Positions 1 through 5,410 of a stretch of 5,410 bases of DNA are shown in pieces. The stretch's first letter is position 1; every line of letters starts with the position of its first letter. The notes under the pieces are model-generated. The model did not search any database and was not told where the DNA came from. It saw only the letters and a list, made by a program, of their open reading frames with translations. Source of the stretch: Bacillota bacterium (GTDB lineage Bacteria; Bacillota; Dethiobacteria; Dethiobacterales; Dethiobacteraceae); the NCBI GenBank assembly GCA_024650095.1, contig JANKMV010000167.1:1-5410 (forward strand). The letters run 5' to 3'. Position numbers and translations under genes: made by a program.

Positions 1-76
<76 letters not shown>

Positions 77-80
77 CAAA

Positions 81-114
81 AGCGTAGGGAACGGTCTTCA
101 CCGTTGCCTACGCT
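81..114. terminator. Strong hairpin, possible terminator remnant
   Basis: Bases 81-95 pair with 100-114 in 14 of 15 positions (one G-G mismatch at 89/106) around a CTTC loop. On the plus strand no T-run follows directly. On the minus strand the stem is followed by TTTT and then by the 16S junction. This could be a terminator for a minus-strand gene, or a bidirectional one, whose T-run was cut by the junction. The hairpin itself is plain in the sequence; its role as a terminator is inferred. Confidence 0.5.
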
Positions 115-133
115 ACATACGTCTTTCCTTTAA

Positions 134-139
134 TATAAT
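134..139 (+). promoter_or_regulatory. Candidate -10 box for the VWA gene pair
   Basis: A perfect TATAAT lies 47 bases before the ATG at 187. No convincing -35 hexamer sits 16-18 bases upstream, where the sequence is the right arm of the hairpin at 81-114. The promoter is therefore only partly supported. If used, it would drive both VWA genes as a short operon. Confidence 0.4.
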
Positions 140-172
140 TAGCGCGACAGGCACGCAGTTTCAGTCGTTTTG

Positions 173-182
173 AAGGAGGTGA
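173..182 (+). promoter_or_regulatory. Consensus ribosome binding site
   Basis: AAGGAGGTGA is a full match to the anti-Shine-Dalgarno sequence. Its GGAGG core is seven bases from the ATG at 187, which fixes the start of the first VWA gene. Confidence 0.9.
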
Positions 183-186
183 GTCC

Positions 187-1977
187 ATGACATTCTTACA
201 GCCACTGGCTTTTTGGTCAGCGTTAACAATTCCGCTCATTATTATCCTTTATATGATGAAAAAAAAGGTAAAACCACATACAGTTTCCAGTATTATGTTG
301 TGGGAACGATTGGATCGCACCCATTCTCCTTCACTAAAAATCAGTCGCCTGCTTAAAAACCTCCTCTTACTTTTGCAGATTCTCATCGCTTGCCTGCTGG
401 TCCTGGCCCTGACGCAACCGGCTCTGCCGCTGGCTACGGGTAGTAGCGGCAGTGAGCAAACCATTATCATTATCGATACTTCTTACTCAATGGCAGTCGA
501 GGAAGCAGGGACGTCCCGCCTCGAGCAGGCGCAAGCACAGGCACGTGAGCTGATTAATCACAAAGGGAGTGGGGATACGCTTGCACTGATTGGTATGTCA
601 GAGCAGGCACGCATCGTTAGTGGCCTCACCGCGGAGGAGCATTCCCTCTTACAAGCCGTGGAGCAACTCACTGTGACCGGAGGTCGTGCTAACTTGCAAG
701 ATGCCATGGCCTTGGCGGAAAATCTATCCCATGCATTAGAGGACCCATCGGTAATTATCATTAGTGACGGTGGTTGTAGCGCCAGCGCCGTGCAAAGTGA
801 TTTACCCGTCACTTTTCTTCCTGTGGGACAAAATCCAGTGCAAAATCTCATGATAACGGATATGGTCGCCGACGGTGAGCGTCTCTATGTGACTATTCAC
901 AATAACGGTATGGTGCCGGCTGAGGCAACGGTGCAGATTGAAAATAGCAAAGGTACACGGATTGGGCAACGGCAGATTTCCCTAGAAGCGCAAACCAACA
1001 CAGTGTTAACCTGGCGTGAGTTGGACGAGTCGCCATGGTATCGGGGAGAACTACTGACTGATGATCAACTGTCCTTGGATAATACTTTTTACGTGATCAA
1101 TACCAGAGGGGAGGGCCAGCGCGTACTCTTGGTGACGGAAGGCAACCTCTTTTTAGAGCGTGCACTAATGTTGCAAGCCAACATTCTTGTTACCAAAACC
1201 CGGCCCCAACAGTATCGATCTCAACTGGCAGAGCGCTATAACTATTTTGTCTTTGATGGTTTTTTGCCAGATATTCTTCCTATGGCGCCAGTGGTGGTGT
1301 TTGATCCACCCCACCCAAATGAGCATGTCATAACCAGTGTGCCATTTCGACCCGGCCGCCTACAGGTGACGCCACATCCCATTACAGCCTACGCTGATTT
1401 CGCAGAAGTAAACATAAGCTATGCAAAAACTCTACGGGGTGGTCGCACACTGTTGGCAACTCCAGAAGCGAGTATCGCTGTGGAATTAGAGCAACAAGGG
1501 CAGCCATTTGTTGTCTTTGGTTTTGCCGTGCAAGGCGGTGATCTACCGCTACGTCCAACGTTTCCTGTGCTGATACGTAATCTAGTGGATTATGTAGTGG
1601 GGAGAACATCATTTCCCGGTCGCTTTGTCTTTGGGGAGCCATTACTGCTCACGCCATCGTATCAGGTGGAATCTATGGAGATGGTAAATCCAGCAGGTGA
1701 AAATCAACAGATTACGGGACCGTTTCCTCATTATGGAGAACCCATTAGGGAAACAGGTATTTATGTCATCAAGGCACAAGAGCGGGTCTATACGACGGCG
1801 GTCAATGTTCCTGCCGTTAAAGACAGCCTCGCTATGCTAGACAGTATCCAAATAAGTGGAGGCCAGCTGGCTGCCAGTCAACAGGCGCCAGGACAATGGC
1901 CACTGTTGGCACCCTTACTTATGCTTGCTTTCAACCTATTGGCTCTGGAATGGTGGGTGGATCATCGTGGCTATTAA
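187..1977 (+). CDS. BatA-like membrane protein with one VWA domain
   Basis: This is a 596-residue protein of the family with an aerotolerance-regulator (BatA) N-terminus. Segments in order are TM1 at about 8-24; a basic cytoplasmic loop (KKKVK, then LKISRLLKN); TM2 at about 58-78; a VWA domain at about 92-215; an Ig-like beta-rich stretch at about 220-305; a region at about 310-470 resembling the amidotransferase-like domain of such proteins (VLLVTEG, later DLPLRPTFPVLIRNLVDYV); and a C-terminal TM at about 572-590 ending in DHRGY. The metal site (MIDAS) shows D97-T-S-Y-S101 and the SDGG aspartate D194. The usual threonine loop reads GGRANLQDA, without the canonical Thr. By the positive-inside rule the VWA domain faces outward. 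The start is set by a consensus ribosome binding site. The gene overlaps the next by 11 bases, so the two are probably translationally coupled. The family is clear from sequence; its molecular role is not known to me, so no symbol is given. Confidence 0.88.
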   Translation: MTFLQPLAFWSALTIPLIIILYMMKKKVKPHTVSSIMLWERLDRTHSPSLKISRLLKNLLLLLQILIACLLVLALTQPALPLATGSSGSEQTIIIIDTSYSMAVEEAGTSRLEQAQAQARELINHKGSGDTLALIGMSEQARIVSGLTAEEHSLLQAVEQLTVTGGRANLQDAMALAENLSHALEDPSVIIISDGGCSASAVQSDLPVTFLPVGQNPVQNLMITDMVADGERLYVTIHNNGMVPAEATVQIENSKGTRIGQRQISLEAQTNTVLTWRELDESPWYRGELLTDDQLSLDNTFYVINTRGEGQRVLLVTEGNLFLERALMLQANILVTKTRPQQYRSQLAERYNYFVFDGFLPDILPMAPVVVFDPPHPNEHVITSVPFRPGRLQVTPHPITAYADFAEVNISYAKTLRGGRTLLATPEASIAVELEQQGQPFVVFGFAVQGGDLPLRPTFPVLIRNLVDYVVGRTSFPGRFVFGEPLLLTPSYQVESMEMVNPAGENQQITGPFPHYGEPIRETGIYVIKAQERVYTTAVNVPAVKDSLAMLDSIQISGGQLAASQQAPGQWPLLAPLLMLAFNLLALEWWVDHRGY

Positions 1978-4594
1978 CTTTTTACGTCCTTGGTATCTTT
2001 TATTATTACTACCAACGATGCTCCTCTTTGTGGTGGTCAGAGGTCGCACTCGCTATCCTGCGAAACTGAACCGCTGGGTATTACTGTTGCGATTGCTACT
2101 ATTTTTGTTGGTGGTGTTAGCACTGGCTCGCCCTCATGTAGTTAAGACATATCATGGGTTACGTGTGGTTTTTTTGGCTGACCGTTCCGTTAGTGTCGAG
2201 TCAGCACCTGATTATACGACGTGGATTAATGAAAGCCTTTCCTACCAAAACAGTGATGACCAGGCAGCTGTTTTGGTTTTTGCTCAAGATAATCAGCTGG
2301 TGAAACCATTTACCATGGACAAGCTAGCGGGGGTGATGAGTGCAGATATTAACCGTGATCATACCGACATTGAATCAGCGTTACGTATGGCTGCCGGGCT
2401 TATTCCCGCCGATAGTAATGGCCGCATTGTGCTACTTACAGATGGGGTGGAAACAACGGGTGATAGTATCTCCTTTGCCAAGGCGCTCGGGGCTTCTCAA
2501 ATACCCATTGATGTGCTTCCTTTGTCTGTGGTCAGTGGAGAGGACGTGGCAATCGTGGATGTTTCTCTGCCACGTAACACCTACCCCGGACAACAGGTGA
2601 CGGTAGAGGTGGAAGTGGAATCTTCCATACATACACGGGCAAAACTATCCCTCTATTGGGGCGGAGGCTTAGTATTTAAAGATGAGATCTCCCTTACCGC
2701 GGGTCAGCAACGTTTCTCTCTTCCGGTGGAGGTCACGGGAGAGAGCATGGTGAAAGTTCAAGCTGAAGTGGATGCAGAGCAGGATACGCAAGGTAGAAAT
2801 AACACCATGGCGGGGATAACGTTTGTGGACGCACCCCCGCGCGTATTAATGGTGGAAGGTGCACCGGGTAAAGGGCAGTACCTCCACGATTTGTTTGTCC
2901 TTGGTGGCGTTGAAGCGCATAGTGTCACGCCAAGTCAACTATCAACATCTCCATCGGCATTGGCAGGATATCGCGCCATCTATCTCGTTGACGTACCAGC
3001 CTATGTTCTGTCTGTTGAGCAGCAGCAAAATCTGGAAATATTCGTGCGAGTAGTGGGTGGAGGTCTTGTCGCCGTGGGTGGCAAAAACTCTTTTGGCTTG
3101 GGTCTCTACCAAGATACCCCTTTAGAAAAACTATTGCCCGTTGCTATGGAAGTGGAAAACGAAGAGGAATTACCTGGACTTGATTTGGTGCTGGTGATTG
3201 ATCGCTCAGGAAGTATGACCGGCGATAAATTAAATATGGCAAAAAATGCTGCCATTGTTTCGTTGGATATATTAAAGGAGCGGGATAGGCTGGGTGTCAT
3301 CACCTTTGATGACACGTATTACGTGAATCTTCCCCTCACAGAAGTGGCGAATAAAAGCGAACTTACGGGTATCATAGAAAAAATCGCCATTGGTGGTGGT
3401 ACCGTAATTCATCCTGCCTTGGAGGAAGCGGTACAACAATTGAGCGAAGGAGAACGCGCCAAGCAGATTATACTACTGAGTGATGGCATGGAAGGTGCTA
3501 CTGTTAATTATGGGGCACTCTTAGCACAGATGAGCGATTTAGGTATCTCCCTCTCCACCATTGCTTTGGGTAGTGATGCGGACACTAGCCACATGCAGAT
3601 GCTTGCAGAAAACAGCAATGGACGGTTTTATTTGGTTCCCCATAGTGCCGATTTACCCGCTGTATTTCTGCAAGAGACCGTCCTGGCGGGTGGCGATTAC
3701 CTAGTGGAAGAGGAATTTATGCCAACCATTGTACATCCTGACGCTAACACGTTGCATAACAATACGCCGCGCTTTACTGGTTATGTGGCGAGCACTGCCA
3801 AGCCGCTGTCGGAAATATTACTGCTAACCCACCGCGAGCATCCGTTATTGGCGCGTTGGCAATATGGGCTAGGCCGTACCATCGCTTTTACCAGTGATGC
3901 GAGGGGGTTATGGAGTGAAGAGTTTATTAAACACCCTCGTTTTGCTGATTTCTGGGCCGATACACTCGCTTGGGTCGCTCCCCGCGGTGGTGAAGGTGGA
4001 ATGGCATTGGACGTTGGCCTCCAGGGTGACAGTGCAGAAATAACGGCACTGGTGGGGGAACCATTACAGGATGGTGAAAAGCTACTAGTAACTGTGGCCG
4101 ATGAAGATTTCCAGCAACAGGAGTTGGAACTTCTCCCTTCAGGTAGCGGGCGCTACCGTGCTACACTGGAGCAGATCAACCAAGGTGTATATATCTTCAA
4201 TACCCGACGTCAACGAGATGAAGTGGTGAGTGAACAAGTTGTTAGTGGCTTTGCAGTTCCCTATTCAGCTGAATTTCGCATCCCTAGTGGCAGTGGTGGA
4301 AACGATTTACTATCAGTACTTAGCGAGGGCACCGGTGGCCTTACCCTTACCCGTCCCCAGGACGTATTTCGAGCACCTCTTGAACCTGCGCGCCGTTTTG
4401 TGGCGTTGGGCCACTGGTTTTTGTTGGCTGCAGTCTTACTATGGCCCCTTGATGTTGCCCTTCGCCGCTTTGGCACTGTGCCAAGCATCCCCATCCATTT
4501 TCGCCAAAAAGCAAGTACACCTGTTGTTACAGAAAATAATACTGCTCGAGAGGCAATGGAACAGCTACTGGCAGCGAAAAAAAAGAAGAAATAG
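1967..4594 (+). CDS. Large membrane protein with tandem VWA domains and an amidotransferase-like domain
   Basis: This is an 875-residue protein if read from the GTG at 1967. The frame is open back to a GTG at 1856, but those 37 residues lie inside the upstream gene and look like frame shadow. From 1967 the protein opens AINFLRPWYLLLLLP, typical of this family, with a weak G-rich site (GGTGGGTGG) just upstream. Order: TM1 about 9-24, basic loop (RGRTRYPAKLNR), TM2 about 37-54, first VWA about 65-190 (MIDAS D72-R-S-V-S76, T133 in DHTDIESAL, D159 in LLTDG), Ig-like stretch about 195-285, class I glutamine-amidotransferase-like domain about 290-392 (LMVEGAPGKGQYLHDL, GGGLVAVGGKNSFG), second VWA about 404-575 (D412-R-S-G-S416, T479 in GGGTVIHPAL, D506 in LLSDG), further beta-rich domains, TM3 about 815-832, and a cytoplasmic tail ending in five lysines. 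No nucleophile Cys is visible in the amidotransferase-like part, so it is probably non-catalytic. The bulk should face outward. It likely forms a complex with the preceding VWA protein. Confidence 0.88.
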   Translation: MAINFLRPWYLLLLLPTMLLFVVVRGRTRYPAKLNRWVLLLRLLLFLLVVLALARPHVVKTYHGLRVVFLADRSVSVESAPDYTTWINESLSYQNSDDQAAVLVFAQDNQLVKPFTMDKLAGVMSADINRDHTDIESALRMAAGLIPADSNGRIVLLTDGVETTGDSISFAKALGASQIPIDVLPLSVVSGEDVAIVDVSLPRNTYPGQQVTVEVEVESSIHTRAKLSLYWGGGLVFKDEISLTAGQQRFSLPVEVTGESMVKVQAEVDAEQDTQGRNNTMAGITFVDAPPRVLMVEGAPGKGQYLHDLFVLGGVEAHSVTPSQLSTSPSALAGYRAIYLVDVPAYVLSVEQQQNLEIFVRVVGGGLVAVGGKNSFGLGLYQDTPLEKLLPVAMEVENEEELPGLDLVLVIDRSGSMTGDKLNMAKNAAIVSLDILKERDRLGVITFDDTYYVNLPLTEVANKSELTGIIEKIAIGGGTVIHPALEEAVQQLSEGERAKQIILLSDGMEGATVNYGALLAQMSDLGISLSTIALGSDADTSHMQMLAENSNGRFYLVPHSADLPAVFLQETVLAGGDYLVEEEFMPTIVHPDANTLHNNTPRFTGYVASTAKPLSEILLLTHREHPLLARWQYGLGRTIAFTSDARGLWSEEFIKHPRFADFWADTLAWVAPRGGEGGMALDVGLQGDSAEITALVGEPLQDGEKLLVTVADEDFQQQELELLPSGSGRYRATLEQINQGVYIFNTRRQRDEVVSEQVVSGFAVPYSAEFRIPSGSGGNDLLSVLSEGTGGLTLTRPQDVFRAPLEPARRFVALGHWFLLAAVLLWPLDVALRRFGTVPSIPIHFRQKASTPVVTENNTAREAMEQLLAAKKKKK

Positions 4595-4724
4595 GATCAG
4601 AGGTAACAGAATGATTACACTTTCCTCCTTCTTGTTTATGCGAGAGGGATTGTAGTTAGTTGCCGAGAATAGACTACATGCTCTACTCATAAATTTGAGC
4701 AAAAGTATATTGAAAAACTAAACT

Positions 4725-4769
4725 AAATTGGTAGCGTTTGCGTATCGCTTATTTTTCGAGCCAATTTTT
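4725..4769 (+). terminator. Weak intrinsic terminator candidate after the VWA genes
   Basis: AAATTGG at 4725-4731 pairs with CCAATTT at 4761-4767, followed by a run of five T (4765-4769). Inside, AGCG (4733-4736) can pair with CGCT (4746-4749). The long asymmetric inner loop makes the hairpin weak. Its position between the end of the VWA operon and the next promoter suits a terminator. Confidence 0.35.
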
Positions 4770-4796
4770 CGCGGTATGTTTAGTAGTAAAAAGTTA

Positions 4797-4826
4797 TTGC
4801 GCAACTAGGGTTACATGTAGTATACT
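4797..4826 (+). promoter_or_regulatory. Promoter candidate for the riboswitch transcript
   Basis: TATACT at 4821-4826 matches the -10 consensus in five of six positions. TTGCGC at 4797-4802 is a partial -35 (TTG) with an 18-base spacer. Transcription would begin near 4833, about 15 bases before the aptamer, which is the expected arrangement. Confidence 0.5.
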
Positions 4827-4848
4827 TTTACTAACAATTACATATTGA

Positions 4849-4998
4849 GTTACAGGTGCCCTTTAGCAAGGGAGAATAGGGAATCGGGTGTGAATCCCGA
4901 GCGGACCCACCACTGTAAGAGGAGGCCACACAAATGCCACTGGGTAACCGGGAAGGCGTGTACGCCGATGAGTCTGAGTCAGGAGACCTGCCAGTAAC
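4849..4998 (+). ncRNA. Cobalamin riboswitch aptamer
   Basis: The conserved blocks of the cobalamin riboswitch appear in order: ACAGGTGCC (4852-4860), GGGAATCGGGTG with its partner AATCCCGAGCGGACCC, CACTGTAAGAGG, GCCACTG (4936-4942), CCGGGAAGGCG with GTACGCCGATGA, and the B12 box AGTCAGGAGACCTGCC (4977-4992). Closing helix P1 can form between GTTAC (4849-4853) and GTAAC (4994-4998). Adenosylcobalamin or a related cobamide should bind and stabilise P1, favouring the terminator at 5020-5065. It therefore represses the downstream gene when the cofactor is plentiful. Class membership is clear; the exact ligand preference cannot be read from the sequence. Confidence 0.95.
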
Positions 4999-5019
4999 GA
5001 AACTTACGTGAATGACGGT

Positions 5020-5065
5020 AAAGTTCATGGCTAGTTGCTATAGAGCACTGGTCATGAACTTTTTT
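5020..5065 (+). terminator. Riboswitch-controlled intrinsic terminator
   Basis: AAAGTTCATG (5020-5029) pairs perfectly with CATGAACTTT (5053-5062). The stem continues inward through GCTAG/CTGGT and TGCT/AGCA around an ATAG loop, with one bulged T, giving about 19 pairs. Six T follow on the 3' side (5060-5065). It lies 21 bases after the aptamer. Its 5' arm can also pair upstream with 5001-5007, giving an antiterminator alternative, so this is the likely expression platform. Confidence 0.92.
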
Positions 5066-5177
5066 CGTACTGATCCAGTACTGACAGCGTGCTAGTGATC
5101 ACTTTATTGCTCTTAAAATGGGAACCGCTTAGACAGATAATATGTGTTGTAATACTGAAAGTAAAAGGGGAGTACCC
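5066..5177 (+). promoter_or_regulatory. Leader between terminator and start codon, with ribosome binding site
   Basis: These 112 bases separate the terminator from the ATG. They hold a small hairpin (GTACT 5067-5071 with AGTAC 5077-5081), the perfect palindrome AGTGATCACT (5094-5103), and a ribosome binding site AAAGGGGAG at 5164-5172 well spaced from the ATG at 5178. No second promoter is convincing: a GATAAT at 5136-5141 has no -35 at a proper distance. Confidence 0.55.
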
Positions 5178-5410
5178 ATGGATCATTTAATCAATATTGC
5201 GACGGATACAGAAACCATGAGTTGGTTTAACAATGATTGGGCCCAGATTCAAGCATTGGTGGATCGCCATGGACTTGATGGTTTAGAAATTTTTGTAAGC
5301 CCGGCATTTCCACTACAAGACATTCCCGCATCATTGGTCACGGGTGTACATCTGCGTTACTTTCCCATCTGGCTTGACTTTTGGCGGGAAGATAAGCAAG
5401 CATTATTGAG
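5178..5410 (+). CDS. TIM-barrel, sugar-phosphate-isomerase/epimerase-like protein (N-terminal part)
   Basis: The gene is open to the window end; 77 residues are visible and the C-terminus is missing. The start is an ATG preceded by AAAGGGGAG. The visible part fits the first three beta strands of a xylose-isomerase-like TIM barrel: INIATDTETMSWF (about 5-17, strand 1), GLDGLEIFV (about 32-40, strand 2, with the family's typical Glu at 37), and GVHLRYFPIWLDFW (about 56-69, strand 3, with His58). Members of this fold isomerise or epimerise sugars, or cut abasic DNA, using metal-binding Glu, His and Asp residues, most of which would lie beyond the window. The visible part alone cannot fix the substrate. 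The cobalamin riboswitch upstream implies that the gene is switched off by the cofactor, so a role in cobamide synthesis, salvage or replacement is inferred. Family assignment is moderately sure, function unknown. Confidence 0.6.
   Translation, partial: MDHLINIATDTETMSWFNNDWAQIQALVDRHGLDGLEIFVSPAFPLQDIPASLVTGVHLRYFPIWLDFWREDKQALL

Larger units (their letters stand above)
4595..4848. other. AT-rich intergenic region, no gene seen
   Basis: No convincing gene is present on either strand. The stretch holds small inverted repeats (4651-4656 with 4673-4678; 4679-4683 with 4697-4701), a weak terminator candidate at 4725-4769, two copies of ATTTTTCG (from 4751 and from 4764), and a promoter candidate just before the riboswitch. 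Confidence 0.7.

Noticed and set aside
249..851. Minus-strand frames inside the first VWA gene
   Set aside because: They are opposite-strand shadows of a clear coding region; no family features or start signals seen.
4611..4655. Short reading frame of 14 codons (ATG ATT ACA CTT ... TAG) after the second VWA gene
   Set aside because: It is very short, has only a weak upstream G-rich site (AGAGG), and its product resembles no known peptide; not supported as a gene.
4230..4655. Plus-strand 141-codon frame overlapping the end of the second VWA gene
   Set aside because: It is an out-of-frame shadow of the well-supported VWA gene, with no ribosome binding site of note.
4651..4701. Two small inverted repeats (TGTAGT/ACTACA and TGCTC/GAGCA) as a terminator for the VWA genes
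   Set aside because: Stems are 5-6 pairs with loops of 12 or more bases and no T-run follows; the hairpin at 4725-4769 is the better candidate.
4831..5028. Minus-strand open frame of 65 codons
   Set aside because: It lies exactly over the cobalamin riboswitch, whose conserved RNA blocks explain the sequence.
5107..5141. TTGCTC and GATAAT as an internal promoter bypassing the riboswitch
   Set aside because: The spacer is 23 bases, too long for a normal sigma-70-type promoter.

Overview
The window looks like a piece of a low-to-mid GC Gram-positive-type (Firmicutes-like) genome. The support is a consensus Shine-Dalgarno sequence (AAGGAGGTGA), short leaders, a cobalamin riboswitch that ends in an intrinsic terminator, and membrane-anchored von Willebrand factor A (VWA) proteins of the BatA type. 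The style of the last gene recalls Negativicutes such as Sporomusa or Pelosinus, but that is an impression from memory.

Layout. Bases 1-76 are an internal piece of 16S rRNA. It stops abruptly and is followed at once by an unrelated hairpin (81-114), so the left edge is probably a contig-end chimera or a broken rRNA fragment. A -10 box (134-139) and a perfect ribosome binding site lead into two translationally coupled genes. The first (187-1977) encodes a 596-residue BatA-like protein with one VWA domain. The second (GTG start at 1967, ending at 4594) encodes an 875-residue protein with two VWA domains flanking a glutamine-amidotransferase-like domain. Both are predicted to sit in the cytoplasmic membrane with their large domains outside and probably act together. 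The substrate or function is unknown; the related Bat systems normally work with a MoxR-type AAA+ ATPase and a DUF58 protein, neither of which is in the window.

Bases 4595-4848 are AT-rich and non-coding, with a weak terminator candidate and a promoter candidate. A complete cobalamin riboswitch aptamer (4849-4998) follows, with a strong intrinsic terminator (5020-5065) and a plausible antiterminator helix between them. Downstream, a gene starting at 5178 and running off the window encodes the N-terminus of a TIM-barrel, sugar-phosphate-isomerase/epimerase-like protein. Its expression should fall when cobalamin is abundant, which suggests a role in cobamide synthesis, salvage or a B12-sparing reaction.

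No mobile element, CRISPR array or tRNA was seen. The two points most worth following are the riboswitch-controlled TIM-barrel gene and the 16S junction at the left end.
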